From contig JAMPIT010000476.1 in assembly GCA_026261815.1 (NCBI GenBank), positions 3,685,501-3,749,500 of the forward strand: DNA of 64,000 nt, written 5' to 3'. The notes beneath the pieces are model-generated. The model made no database searches and was not told the DNA's origin. It saw only the letters and a program-made list of their open reading frames with translations. Position numbers and translations under genes: made by a program. Below, in pieces: positions 48,006 through 62,330 of this stretch; the first letter of the stretch is position 1, and each line of letters begins with the position of its first letter. This stretch comes from Monarcha castaneiventris obscurior. Its lineage: Eukaryota; Chordata; Aves; Passeriformes; Monarchidae.

Positions 48006-51000
48006 TGAATACTCTGACTCGGTATTTCTAGTGTCAAAAGTGCTACTTATTTTCAACTTTAAACTTTAAAAAATATGATGCTTCAAACCTATATGCATGG
48101 GGTCATGTTCAGGGTCACTATCCTTGTTTCCTGTTGACAGAAATGGCTGGTGGGATTTTACATGATACCATGATGAATAGCTACGTCCTGACCCAGTAGA
48201 AAGCTTTTCACATAACTTCTTCCCTCCTAATTTTCTGGATTTCTTTCAGTTTCATCATGGGATGGTTGGTAACAGACCTGTCTGTCTTTTTCATCACCCA
48301 CAACCTTAATCTACCTATGTAATATTTTTTCTCTCTTTCATGCATGATGGCCAATTGCTGCTTGAAATACCTTCTTGCTTAATAACTATTATTTTCCTAT
48401 TATTACAGGAAAGTGCAAAAAACATATTATAAGCCTTACAGTTTTAGGGTTTATTAGAATAATCCCATTATTTGATACAAAACGCTCTTTGACTTAAGGG
48501 TGGCAGTGTCTTAGTTGAGTCTGTCCAGTAGAAGGACAGAGGAGAACTTTTTGGAGGAACAGCAGCACAGCTGGCTGTCACCAGCTGCTTTCTACTCTTC
48601 CAGATCTCTCGTAGGTTTGTGATGAGTAATTAATCCAATTTTATGGGCACAGGAGAAGCTTGCAAATATATGCTAATATTCAACCTGTTTCCATGCACCA
48701 TTTTCTATTCTTTCTGGTGACCACTTGGTAGAGTGTAAGAGAAAAAATGTGAGAAAATTTCCAAGGTTACAACACTGGACAAGTTTGGTTAAAGCAGAGA
48801 GGACAAAAAGTTCCATGAACTCCAAGTCCCATTTGCTGGTCAAAATTATTTCAAGCTTCTCCTTCTGACTTCTGCTTTTTTTGTTTCTTTTTGGTCACTC
48901 TTGTCAAGCTTACCCTTGTTCATTGTCCATTTCAGCCCTGTTTTGTTTCTGAATGTTTTGTTTTGGCTTTGGCAAGTTGTTGTCTTCCACATGTAGCAAA
49001 TTTTCAGCTTTGTTGCACTCTTGCTGTTACCATAAATGCCTCTGGAGTTAATCTGGCCACATCTGTGCTGAGCTCGAGGGCCCAGACAGGCAGTGCTGCC
49101 CCACTGCAGAACATCCCCTTGCCCATCGTGCAGCTGAGCATTAGCTTAGCTATGAAAACAAGTGATTTCTTTGAAATGCTGCTGTCTTTTATGTGACCTA
49201 ATGAAATCAGCTACTGATAATCCATCTCTCTAGCACTTAAAGGAAATAGAAACTAGTTTCTGTGGGAGAGGAAATAGTGTGCATTAAAAAAAAAAAAGGG
49301 CAGTGGGTGCTTTTGAGCTGCAGTGATATTATTTTGAAATGTTAAAATTTTCTCTCACATTATGTAGTCAGTCCATACTAGAGTAATGGTAGCCCTTATA
49401 AATTATTTTTAGAACTAATTTCTGCTACAAACAAAGGTTTTCTGGGAAGAAATAGTGAGGCCACCACGATGAAAATCTTGCTTCTGGTTTTAGTGGTCTC
49501 ATTTCTGGTGTCAAACTGATTTGATTGAGAGTTGGGTCTTTTCGAGGGCTAATTGTTTTGTTTCAAAGTTAAGATGTTCCCCATGTTAGCTTTTGTTCCT
49601 GATAAATTCAACGAGTTCTAATTTCGCAACCAGTAAGATGCAACTAGGGCTGAATGGCATAGGACTTCTCAGAATACAAGAGGACTTCTGTATTTGAAAA
49701 ATAATAGGAGCCTAATGCCAACCTGCATCAAGGAATGTCACAAGCTAAACTTTGAGCAGTGATCCACCACTTGAGAAAGTCTTGTGGCATCTGCTCTATG
49801 AGACACCTGACTCTGGAGGACAAGTGACCAGAGCTTTCCTGAAATGTTTTAGCTCTTTCACTTCCTCTCTATAAAATGACATCACAGAAACATTCCTGCA
49901 AAATTCCAGTTCAACCCAAAATTTCACCGTCTGTCTCTGAAGTATCTGCAGAATGCTTTCAGGGGATTTTTTTTAGGGATTCCCCCTAGCTTCTGCAGGA
50001 ATCTTGTGGAGTTTTGGGGGTTTTTCTGTACCATGTCAGTGAAGGAGAAACCTGGTAGGAGCCCTAGAAGTCACTGTGGAGAGCACACAAGCGAGGTTTT
50101 TCCCTGTTGTTATGAATTGTATGGGGATTAAAATACACTCGGGTCCCTGCATCCATTCTGGCAGGTCTGGCTCTGTAAAGAGGTTACAACAGGTCTTTCC
50201 TTTGTCTGTCAACCTCTAAATGTGGGTTTACCCTCTAACTCTGTGGGTGCTGTGCTCTCAGCTTTTGTGACTTTAGTTGTGTCCTTAACCTCTGTAACTG
50301 CTTCATGTGGCTGTTGCAAGTGACCATTAGCTACTGGAAGCCTTTGATTTGAAACTTTGCGGAATAAAAATTGTTCTTATGGTAATTACTTTCTCTATGG
50401 CATCTTTTCAAACTTTTGTGACTTGACTTTACAGAAAAATATTATAAATATTTTATGGTAAGTGTTGTTGGCATTAAGGGTTGCATTTATATGATAGTCA
50501 GTGCAAGGAATTAGATGTGTATTTCCCCACCATGCTGAGTTCACTGACATGCATATCCAGTAATTCCCTCTTCTTTGTGACCATTTCTTAATTAGAGTGT
50601 AATAAGCTGATACAGTTTATCAGAAACATGATCCTTTTCTTTCTGGGGCTTTCCATCGGCAATAAATTAACAGTTGAATTTCTGTGAAATCGGGGGACTG
50701 TTGGTTCTCAGTCAGATTGGCTGACACCTAGATGAAGAAGAAAAAAAAAAAAGGAGAAAAAATTGCAGTACAGTGACTTCTGAGTGGCGATGGTGATGCT
50801 TCCTGTAGCTGCTGTTCAGTAGCGCAGGAAGCGTTCATCGCTCACCCTCTGGGAAATGCGCACATTTCTCATTACCTCCTCACATTTTCATGAGTCCCAC
50901 ACTGCCCTGAACCAGCATCTTGTCTCTTGTGTGTTATTAAGCAAAACCGAGTGAGAGCAGGGCCTGAGGCACTGGGGTGTGAAGCAGAGTTTGCTGAGTT

Positions 51001-51399
51001 TCCGCTGTCAACATGGAAATGAGATATGTGAGCACAATACAAGCTTAGCCTTCAAAGCTTGAAGGCTTCGGTTTCATCTGAATCTTAATGGAGAAGAATC
51101 AGACACTTTTTCTCTCTTGGAGATGGTAAAATTCTACATCCTTCAGAATTATAATAACAAATGGTTTGATTGAACACAGCAAGCTAAAACTCGTGGTATC
51201 CATGTTAAAAATGCTTTTAAGACCTTTTAAACAGGAGAAATATTACTGAAGCTTTTAGTGGAGTTATGCGGATAAAGAGTTCCCTGAAGAATTGCACTTT
51301 TAAGTGTCTGTTTTATACTTGGTGTTATGAATTTCCTGGCTGAATTTTCACTTCAGTGCCAGCCCAGATACAGCTCTCTTTGACCAAAAAATCCCTCAC

Positions 51400-51522
51400 A
51401 GACTGGAAAAAGCTGCGAGCAATATGGTCTAAGCTCATGGCTGATCCTGCTCTTTAGAGCAGGGGGTTGGACTAGAAACCTCCTCAGTTTCTTCCCAAAT
51501 TGATTTATCATGAGATTCGATG
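51400..51522 (+). mobile_element. Ancient CR1 LINE 3' fragment
   Basis: TGATCCTGCTCTTTAGAGC, AGGGGGTTGGACTAG and ACCTCCTCAG, then a decayed terminal GATTCGATGA, follow the order of the CR1 3' end in plus orientation. It is strongly diverged and lies about 600 bp from a younger CR1 copy. Confidence 0.6.
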
Positions 51523-52074
51523 AATAATGGCTGGAACATAGAAGTCTAATTCAGTTAGAAGAGAACTTCTATAGGAAAGCACAGTAATTGTAAAAATTAA
51601 TACAGGTTTCCAGCATGACTTTTTTGAATGAGAGCTCCACACTGGAAGTGCATCATTCAAATCACCATTTCTTCCACCTCCCTCTGAAAATACTTGCCTG
51701 GTATGTATGTGAAGTAGCAGAAAGTTACTTCAAGAGATGGGAAAGTCGAAGATAGCTATGAGGTCTCAATTTAAATCTATAAAGATTTAAAAGCTACATG
51801 TTTTCTGTGTTGATCTCTAAGAACCAGCTCTTCTTGTGATGAATCAGGAAAGGAAGAGAGTTTAGTTGTATTTCCTGTTATTTACTTTGAATCTCATCTG
51901 CTGGCTAATTTCAATTCTCAGGAATTAGAATGTTTGCAACAGAAAGAGTTGAATTTCTTTACATTTATCATACTTGCAGTTTTCTGTTATGCTACAGGGA
52001 CAGACCCCATCCATCCCATTGGTCACCTCCCTCCCTTCCGTATGACATGTACCTGACACACCCTGGCACACTGG

Positions 52075-52216
52075 GACCTCTGGAAAGGCTCAAGCTCAGG
52101 CTGGACAGGGCTCTGGGACACCTGATCTGGCTGAGGCTGTCCCTGCTTATGGCAGGGAGCTGGACTAGGTGGCCTTCATGGGCCCCTTCCAACCCGACCC
52201 ATTTTAGGATTCCATG
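52075..52216 (+). mobile_element. CR1 LINE 3'-end fragment
   Basis: The run includes CTCAGGCTGGACAGGGCTCT, ACCTGATCTGGCTGAGG, TGTCCCTGCTTATGGCAGGG, AGCTGGACTAGGTGGCC and CCCCTTCCAACCCGACCCAT, ending ATTCCATG. This is the standard avian CR1 3' UTR in plus orientation. It is 5'-truncated, as most CR1 copies are. Open frames on both strands across it (51930-52358 and 51992-52420) are by-products. Confidence 0.85.
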
Positions 52217-53225
52217 TAATGCCTGCACTCGGCTGGCTGCTACTGGTGAACTGCTGGCACCTCTGTGCTTTTGGGGAAATTCCAGCAGTGAGCTTATCGT
52301 TCCTGGGAAGAATGGGGGCAAAGGCTTTATTAAAATGCAATCTCCTGTAGTTCTTTGAAAACTGAACTCCTCCTGGAGCACACATAATTTAGTTAAAGAT
52401 GGGTTATTTGTAAGAAACAAGTGGGTTCATGTTTGACGAGACAAATGTTTCCTGAATGTATTCACCCACGTCACTGGTGCCTGTGCTTGGCACCTGTGTT
52501 CAAGCATGCATGAATGCTTCACACACCTTCTCCTGGCAGGGTTAGGAACAGAATTTATGTGCATGTCCATAGTTCTACTAAAATGAATATACAGGGCCTC
52601 TCTGGGTCCCTGCATCTCTGCCTCTTCTCTAAAGTATGTGAGAAATAACTCTGTTCTAATTTAAATCTAAATTACAGGACATGGGCCCTTGTAGTTCAGA
52701 ACCACTGCTCAGTTCCTCATTAATTATCTCTCTGGAAGCCCACAGACCTTGGCTGACAAGAGTACTGAATATAACCTTTGTGCAAAAGAGGAGTTGTCAT
52801 ATCCTCAGAATGGATTTTCCTAATACGTGTCACTATGAAAAACCAAACTCCCATGTCCCACCGGTTCCCCGCCTGTGGTGAAAACTCATTATTTCAGCCT
52901 TGCTTCTGTGACCTCCACAGACAATAAAACTGCCATTCCTGCAGCATGGGCTGCCAGGTTTGGAATTCCCCATCGGCTGTGTGCTGTACATGTCAGGAAA
53001 CCAGGTGAGCTTTGATACATGCGACCACTTCCCTTTAATTTTGAAATTAATTTGGAGATGAACACACCAAAAAATGCAGTGTGCAAAGCAAAATAACCAA
53101 ATCGGGAGGGAAGGTTTCGTATGAGCAGCAGGAAATGAAACCCACTGAGTTTCATGACAACAGCAGCTTTGCTCTGAACTGCTGAGCTTTCTTGTGCTGC
53201 TCTGACTTACTCTGAAAGAGTCATC

Positions 53226-53259
53226 ATGTACTTCTAAACTACTGATGTACTTCTAAACT
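53226..53259. repeat. 15-bp direct repeat
   Basis: ATGTACTTCTAAACT occurs at 53226-53240 and again at 53245-53259. Confidence 0.85.
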
Positions 53260-56200
53260 CAGCCTCAGCCATGGGGCCTGGAAACCACAGGCTAACAATC
53301 CTTTATAGTGATAGCTGTTCTGCTGGCTGGCACTGCCCAGGCAAGAGCTGAGAGGAAGTGAAAAAAAGACTTTTAAAAACATTTTTTCTTTTTTTTAAGA
53401 GTGCAGATACTTGTAAAAACATGTGAGGGTATTGATATGTGTATATAGAGCTTGACATAACCTCCAACATCCCTTTAAATGTAATATTGGAATGGGTCTT
53501 CTCTTTCCACACATGAGGCACAACACCGGAATGTTTGCAGCAGGTCTGATTCATAAATACCTGTTAGGAAGTATGTGTAGATATTTACATGAGTTTTATT
53601 AATGGTGTTCCTTGAAAGCCACTTTGTAGCATCCAAGCCACAAAGGTTCCTCTCAAACACAGTTTATTTTTGGTTTTCATTTAAACAATGTCATATTTAA
53701 CACTCAAGCAATGTATCAGAACACACTGTATTCAGTGACAGACAGAAGGACAAAACCTGTTGGTGTTAGAAGATAAAATATAATTATTGTTGGTCTGTAT
53801 AGAAGCATGGGTGTAATTTTCTTAGATTTGTTTAGAATTTGATTGCACCCTTCAGTTTTACCATGAATTCACATAATGTAGGAATAGCCACAGCAAGTGA
53901 AGGAAAGGGAAGGCAACTTAGGTTTTCTGGTGTTACATTCTCATTTTCACACGTGTTAATGCTTCTGAAGTGCTAATGCTCACTGTATTTGGTTGGGTTT
54001 TTTTAAACTGGAGAATAACAATCCCAGCTATTTATTCTTAATGAAAAATCAGGTTGAGTAATGATGCAGTTTGAATTAAAATCAGTGGAGCTGGACTGAT
54101 TGCTGCAAAATTTCCCCCTTAATTGTGATGGTAAGATATACTTCCCTCAGCTTGGAAGCTCTTTCTTTTTAGTTGTCACTTCCTTCCCCTTTCTGCTGTT
54201 ATTCAAACAGAGGAAACTCAAATTTACACTGCATTTTTTTGTTCTGTTAAAATTTGTGTGGGAAAAACATGTCGTAGACTTTTTTAATACACACGTTGGG
54301 ATCTATAGCCAAAATAAGTAAAGACAATGATTCAGCAAATAAGAAAGCTCACTTCTGAACTAAATAATAAATAAGACTCCACTTGCCCTAGGACACAGAT
54401 AAATACTGGAAGATTAATCATAAGATTTCTCCTATCAATACAAAATGGGCTTTGCCTGCTCTATGTTTCTTGTCTACTAGTGAATTGGCATGCCCTGCCA
54501 CTTATATTCATGTAGGAATCAGTTATGAATTATTAGATTATTTCTAATGGGAAAAATTTTCCCATGGTAATGCTTTTGTTTGGTCACATTTTGCTTAGAT
54601 TCTTGCATGTGGCAGCTTCCCTCTCACATGCAGAAATATCGCTGCTTGGAAAATGACAAAATAAGGATGTTTTATGACTACTGGGTAGGGGCGAAATGTA
54701 CGAAATGACATTCTGCACGACAGGGCCACTCTAAGTTTGGCCCTCCAGGATGGTATAAGCAGAATACACTAATCAGAAAGCTACAATGAACCTTGATGAG
54801 CATTTAAAACATCATTTCTGTGTTCTCATGGTTCATGCAAATAACCCTGTAAAGTCAGGTCATAATAAAAGAGAGACCTGACAACACTAACTTGCGTCAT
54901 TTGATGATCAGAATACTCTTTGCATATTGTTCTCTTTTTATAACTCGCTCTGTCTGCTATTGTAGCAAGATTTGTATTTTACAAGCCAACCTCTTTTTGA
55001 CTCCTCTTACGTTCATTGAATAACCAGCACCACTTTCACTTGTCAGCTGGTTTAGTCTCCTGTGGGTTGCTATGGAACGTTCCAAATATTAGGGAACTGC
55101 AGAATTGCAGAGCCCGAGGCTCCATGTGGTTTCCAGTCACAGAGCAAAACAACTGGAAAAATATGATCCCTGAACCCAAGAGACTAAAACAGGCCTCAGG
55201 ACACTACAACACATGGAATTCATATTTTATGAAGCTTATGGTTCATGATGGAATGAGGATTCTGTTTACCTGATCTACCAGTTGACTGGCTCAGGTCAAG
55301 ACCAAGCATGTTTTCTGACTATTCTGCTATTTCTGCAAATGTAATTTCTGTGAATTTTGCTTTCTTGCTTTCAGTGGCTCGTACCTGCACCTGTTTCCTT
55401 TTTGCCTAACTTGTGTCATGCCTAGGACTCACAAAGAAGTAGGGATTTCTTGCCTGATTTCTCAGTGCTGTATATGCAGGTTGCATCATTGCCAATGTCA
55501 AGACAAGCATAATTGCCTAAAAATAGTATATTTTTATATATCACCTTGGACCTGTAGTCTATCTGGATTCTTTTCCCTTTAGATCATTGACTTTTGCTTT
55601 TCATTCTCTTCTTTCTATGAAGCATCTCCTCAGTGCTCGAGACCTCTCAGCTCAGCCTCTCTCTCTGGCAGTGCTGAGTGTGAGTATCAAGATGACGGCA
55701 CTGTGCAGAGGGGCTGTGGGGGAGGTAAGGGTGAGAGGGACTGAAACAGTGGAGCTGGTAAGAAAAAAAAAGCAAAGGACTGAAAGAGTAAGAGGGCGCT
55801 TTTCCCATACAATCCGCTACTGTGCTGTGGAAAGAGTCCCAACCCTCTGCTTTTTCGAGGCAATAGAGGGGAAAAAAAACTCTCACACTGATTATTTTCC
55901 CTGAATTTGATAGTAGAGTCCAGCTCAAAACTTTATGTTCGATGAAAATAAAAGCTCAGTACAGTCCCAAATGCAAAACTTGCCAAGGATGTGTGAAGTG
56001 AGGTTTTAGAATATTAAAAAAAATACTGTTTTAAACGCCTCAATCTTCTGAGCGTGGCAGTGAGAGCTCATTACTGTACCTTGGCTTCAGGGGTGATACA
56101 GAAACCCCAGCATGTCCTGTTTGTTCCAGAATTCATGCCAGAGCTTTAAGGCATTCCTCTCATGCGTGGTGCTTGACACTCAAAAACACCTGGAGCAGCT

Positions 56201-57129
56201 GTGGCCACCAGAGTGGCAGCAGTTCCTCTCCCCAGGGGCTGGCAAAAGGAAACCACTTCAGAACAAGTGGTTTTCCTCTGTCTGGGCAATGTTTATCAGC
56301 CTTTTTCAAAGGTAGCTGATTTCACTGCCACAAAGGCTGACAAGATGTGCCAGGGAGGGCATACCTGAGATTGAGGACAAACCCAATGCCAGGAATAAAC
56401 TTGAAAATCTGTCATACACACACAGCGCCTGTCTAGCTGCGTCACATTCCCCTTCTCTACCTCCTTCTACATAAATGAGTCTGCCTGCCTCTGGTGGGAT
56501 CTCTGCTGAGTATTAATTTATTGCAGGATATATCGCAGAGGCAGATGAGGAAATTTCATGCAGCATTCACAGAAATGTAAGATGCTCTGTAAGTACAAAT
56601 AAGTGTCTGTTGTGAGCTTACCCTGACATCAAAAAGAACTGATCTTATATCAAAGGCAGATAAAAGGATCTAAGAAAGATAAAAGGGTCTCTAAGAAATC
56701 TGTGATACTGCTGGAGTGGCATTAGGAAGTTTATTCATCATTCTTAGTAGAGAGACTTGGAGTCTTTCAGTGTATTTGATTTTAAAAATCTAATTTAAAA
56801 TGATAGTTCATTGAGCTGCACCTATATTAATGAGAAAACTCTCCCAACAAAACTTGAGATAAATTTTCTGGTTCATTATCAAAAATCCAGATCAGTAATT
56901 CCCTAATTACTGTTGAACCTGGTTGATGGTGGTTGTTTTTCTCTTAAACATGAGCAATTTTGAGTAAATACCATGCAAGCATTCTTATTTTAACATGTTA
57001 TCCAGCCCATTTGCCAAGGGTGTAATTTATTTAACACAGAGTTCTGGTTAGTTGTTGGCTATTTATATAGATGTATATCCTACATAATAGAGAACATTTA
57101 TTTGGGTTTTATTTTGCTGAAGTTTTACT

Positions 57130-57230
57130 CAAAAAAAGAAAAAAAAGGGAAAAAAAGGAAAAAAAAAACCAAAAAACCAAAAAAACCACCCCAAACAAAC
57201 CAAAAACCCAAACACTAACAAAACCACAGC
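57130..57230. repeat. A-rich tract grading into AAACC repeats
   Basis: Poly-A interrupted by G runs passes into AAAAACC/AAACCC sequence, similar in composition to 260-446. No adjacent retroposon body is recognisable. Confidence 0.8.
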
Positions 57231-57911
57231 AAAGTTTGGACACTCTGTTCTGGAGCTTATTGATCTTAAGTCCCAACATGCTTATCAGTCTACATTTGCA
57301 ATGCAAAAAGGTACATTGTGTATTAGTGGGACTGCTGCTTCTTATTTTTTTGTGTAACACAGGACGCTCCTGGCGCCACTGATACAGGTTTTTTAAAAGA
57401 AAAAACAAAGCAAACAAACTAAAAATAGTGAAGATGCTGTTTTCTTTGGGCCTTGGGCCTGCAAAAGTTGAACCCATGTGCATTTTGATAGAGTTTCTCT
57501 TTAAATTGTAATCTTATTGAAGCTTTGTGAAGAAAGCAGTGTCCAAAAGTGGAGATTTTTAGACAAACTGCCTTGTGTAAGAACTGCCTAAACATCAGAG
57601 TATATTAAAGACATTTGGAGCTGGTGACAACGTGGCCTTGTGCAGACATGAGGCGAGAAAGCAGACCAGCTTGTCACCTAAAAATAATTAAATGATTTAA
57701 AACTTGTACATTTTGAATTCAAATACATTTTGCCTGGTTGTATTTGTAAGCTAAAGTTCCCTGCTATCTGCTGGCCCCAGTTTCCCTGCCAGAGAGCACA
57801 CTGCATGTGTGGTGCTGCAGTGCTAGATTGGCAGATAGGCAGCTTAGAGTTCAGTGGGGCTTAATCTGTGTGCTGGTCACACATCAGCATTATTTACTGA
57901 TACAGCATTGA

Positions 57912-57945
57912 GAACAGGACATGACAGAGAACAGAACATGACAGA
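57912..57945. repeat. 17-bp tandem duplication
   Basis: GAACAGGACATGACAGA (57912-57928) is followed at once by a copy with one change (57929-57945). Confidence 0.9.
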
Positions 57946-60900
57946 GCAGGAGAAGGAAGTAGATCAACTGTAGGGTACAAAAATAGCTGAGAACTCACGC
58001 TGAAGCGATTGGAAGATAGAGCGTGGGTTTTTGGTGTTCAAGCACGTGTAAAACAGAGGCAGTTTCTCACCACCAAAAAGGGGTGATCTGCTTAAACAAA
58101 TTTCATTGCAGCAGTACCAGAGGTCATGTAGTTCTGGGCTGAGACTTAAGTAAACCGGGTCTAATTCCTAGGTCTGCCATGGATTTCCTGTGTGAGTTAG
58201 AGCAAAACTTGCTCTTGTTGGGTTCACATCAGCCACTGGGGCAGGGTGTCTGCTCCCATATGAGACAGAGCAGGGTATCTGGGAAGTCTGGGCAGCACTG
58301 GCAAGTGTGACCCAGCACCTGTGGCAGCCCTGCAGTCTCCTGAAGTGATGAATGAAGATCCTGTTCTACATGCGGGGGTGGCAGATGTCAATACATCACT
58401 GTAAAAGCCTTTTATCTTTTTTTTTGACAGCTGTAAAATGAGGCAAGGAGTAGTTGCTTCCTGTTCCATTTAATTTCTGTCCTCCCCACTGAGTTTATAA
58501 AATCAGCTTTCCAGGGGCTACACAAGATATAAAGGGACTGTGTGACCTGGATGTCCCAGCAGTCTTTTTCTGAGCATTCACAAAAATAATTCAGTCTCTT
58601 AAGTAATAGCAGAGAGGAAAAAAATAATAACCAGCCAACATTGTCATTATTACTAGAGGTTTGAAAAACAGAATAGTGATGTTATATTGAGGGAAAATTA
58701 AATTTAGAGTAGTAGGGTCTAAGCATTGACTACCACATTATTCACTTACAGGGGAGGGGATTTTAAGCTCTTCAATAATTATCAATTTTTATGGGTAGCA
58801 TAAAAAAGAATCAAATTTTTTCCTGACTTAGCAGGTTACTATTTGCCATTCCTTGTTAATACAGAGAGAGGTTTGGCCCTGTTTCCATACACTTTAGGCA
58901 CAGGAGGGCTCCTTTTGCAAGCATGGAATGTTTCTCCTGTGAACCATGGAGGAACTTGTCTTCCCACTGTGTGCCTGAGGCACTGTGAGGGAATGGAGGC
59001 ACAGCCCTAGATCCCGTACATCACTGCAGGGAGGGCAGAACCTGGCATCCCTTGTATACATGAACGAAAAAGCAGAAAGTCCTTACACCTGTACTGGCTA
59101 CCCATAAGTGAAGGGGCAAGAACAGCAGTCGGAAGAAAAGGATTTGTGTGGGATTAAGCAGATGTGCTGCAGGTAGTAGAGCAATACAGATCCAACGAAA
59201 AGCTTGCAAAGGAGAAAATGTAAAATGAACCTTGGCATAGTTTCATGCAAGCAAAGACTGATTTTGGGTTTTACTATCAGAATATTTCGATCTCTGAGTT
59301 TCACACAACCCCTGAGCTATGGTTCTGTTCAGGATGTAGATGTCCAGCCTGGGACAGAAATGCTGAGCTCAAAAGGCTATTACTTCAACTTAATGTGGAT
59401 CTGAAGTGAATTAATAGGTTTTATGAGGTTGTCAAAGGTACTTGGTCTGGGTTTGACTGGATTTTTGGAAGTGGTTTGCTCAGAGTATGAACAGCCAAAG
59501 CACAAAGGCTTTTGGCAGCCTCAGACAGACCCTGCATCACCACTCACAATGCACTCCTTTGCCTTGATTTTGGGGAATACCTTTTAAAGTGTGTTTTCTC
59601 TTTTTGCTTTATTGCTCCTTAGATAATAAAAACAACAAAAGTACCTTTTTTTTCTTCCTTTTTTCCTTTTCTACAACTTTGAGATACATACAACGTGACC
59701 ACAGCTATTGCTTTCCTTAATTTACACCCTCTACTGCCTTATTTAAGAGGTGAGTGTGGGGAGCCTGTGCTTCCTCCATGCTGTTGCCATGTCCCATCAG
59801 TAAAGCAGAATATCAGAGAGGTCCTGGAGCTCTTCTGCCTACACAGCTTTTTTACAAACCTCACCATGAGGTTACGAACGTGGAGCGCAATGAGTAAGAG
59901 CAGTCCCTGGCCGATTAGTCAGCCTTTTAAAAACGAAAGCAGACAACTTCCACCCAGCCCCATTTCAGGGGAGACCAAACAGGAAAAAGGAAACTGGGGA
60001 CAAGAAGTCTGAAGAAGTGCGTTCGAGGCGCCCGTCCCACATAACCACACGCTCCTGCCAGACAGACCCCACTTACGCACCATCTCCTCATATGACCAAA
60101 CCAGTGTTTACCTATTGAAACTATTTATTTATCCAACTGAATGCATCAAATCAATCCATTTATTTGTGAAATCAACGTTTATAAACCCCTTCCCACATGA
60201 ATAAAGTGACAACACATGTTGACACCATTTAATAGACCTTCATAAGACCGAACATGTAATTTTTTTGCAATTATAAGTCATTTTCCAAAGAGAAAAAAAA
60301 ATATTCTTAAGTTTATTAATAGTGTGGTGGACTGTAATTCATGCTAGATACTAAAGAGCATGTACTTTCAGTATGCATAATTCAAGTGTTAATGACTGAC
60401 TTAACGAATATTACACCAGTTAATTCTGAGAAAGAAAGGTTCTAACATCTCTTAAAGGCCTGGTCAAATGAATTTCTAGTTCAGTTATTCTAGTGTTGGG
60501 ATCTGAGGATGAGGAAGATTTTTAGCCTGACTCTGAAAGAAAGATTTTCAATATATTTAAATGATATTTCTTTAAGATGCATCAATTATGGTATTATGAC
60601 TATGAGCCCAAGCTTAATCATGTACTCATCATTCATGAACACGAAGGAGAGTTTATCAAAGAAAGTATGGCTGATCAATTTTTGGTTTAAACTTCTGCGA
60701 TTCCAGTGTATGTGACATTTAGTTGTGCAGTGAGATGTAGCTTGTGTCTGTTTAGACCATGGAGAGGGTGAGGAGGTTTGTTTGGTTTGGTTTTCTTTCC
60801 TGACTGATATTTGCCAAAAAAAATCATGAAGTCCCCCTAATACCACTTCAGTGTGGGGAGAAATGTTTTTGAAAAAATGTTTTTGAAAGTGAAACATTTT

Positions 60901-62330
60901 AATCAAAATAGTTAATGAAAAACCAAAGAAAATCTGTAGATGAAGGATAAAGGGGATTTTACTCCTATCTCAAAATGAAGAAAATATTTGCCACTGCCCC
61001 ACCAAGCCTTCTATCTACAGAGCTCCATCTACTTCCACCCATACTTTTTTTTTGGAAAAAGGTGAGATCTTTTGGAGAAAATTTATACAAGTGTGTAAAA
61101 GGAAATATTTTAGACTGATCAATACGTTTTGAGTGTCCACATAAATCAGTAATTTCAAGAAAATTATGCTAAAACACTGCAGTATCAGTTCTTGAACTTG
61201 AAAACTAATGCCTCCCTCCTAAGTTTCTCGTGTCTCCCTCCCCACAGAAGTATGGAAAGGTTTAAAGAATACACATTCACCAAGTTACAGAGGCCTTGGA
61301 ATGTCTCTCCTTCCCTTCTCTATAATGTTTGCCATGCACCAAACCCCAGGGAAGGGTTTAAAGCATTTCCTATGCGCACACTTGCAGAAGTACCTGTGAA
61401 ACATCTACCCCTCATAATACCAATGGCTGAGAAAAGATTCTCAGCACACTAAACTGATACAGGTTTTAGTCTTATGAATATGTGTAGACACAATCAAGTT
61501 TATGAAATTTTGCCTTGGAAAGGACTATGTAAAGGTTTAAAGGAAATGCCAGTCATTGTTGATATTTGTGGTTCAGGGGTTTTTTTGTTATTTTTAAGTT
61601 AGATACAATGGGGACAAGACTGTCCTGGTTCAGAGAACTGTGACTCCATTTGTAGGTGAACTTTTAAAATTTAGATGCATTCATAATGCGTTCCCTTCCA
61701 TTTTAAATGCACCATAACCTGGTCATCTTTCTGTACTTTTGTATTAATGCAGTAGTTTAATTTCACCCTTCTGATAATAAGGGAAAGATAAGAAAAAGTC
61801 TCTGAGAAATAAAATCCCCTGGTTCTCTTCCTGTAGCTGTTCAGCTCTCAGACCTTCAACTGACTTCACTGGGATCTGCAAAACTCTAGGAATGCTCCCG
61901 AACCAAGGTCATTAATCACGGGCATGACTTCCATGTTCTTACAAATCCTGTTGACAGTGAAACAGTACAACTGCCGGGAGTTTAAGACTGTTTCTAGCTG
62001 TGAATAGCAACCAGTGTGTATCATAGAATAAATGTCCAACAGCCAGGGTGTTCTGTGTTCTCTCTTTCTGAGCATTATTTGATTAATGTTGGTACACTCG
62101 GCTTGCGTGAAGGAAGATTTACCGAGGGGAAAAGAGATGACAGGCACAATGCTGCAATTTAATGTACTTCGTGCATGGCAATAAACCAGCAACTGGTTCT
62201 GCTCATTCTGGAGTCCATGTGAGGAGTTCTGAGGTTCATGGGGTTTATAGTAGACTGTACAGCCAGTCTAGATGTCAGATCACAGAAGTATTGAGAAAAC
62301 TAAAGGGCTAAAAAATATCTGGAAGATAAA

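Noticed and set aside
51930..52420. 142-codon open frames on both strands
   Set aside because: They overlap a CR1 3' UTR fragment, which has no coding capacity on either strand at this end.
56205..56222. GGCCACCAGAGTGGCAGC as a CTCF site
   Set aside because: An extra base shifts the second half of the core out of register with the consensus.
57071..57483. Lys/Pro-rich and Phe-rich frames on opposite strands
   Set aside because: Both are produced by the A-rich low-complexity tract at 57130-57230.
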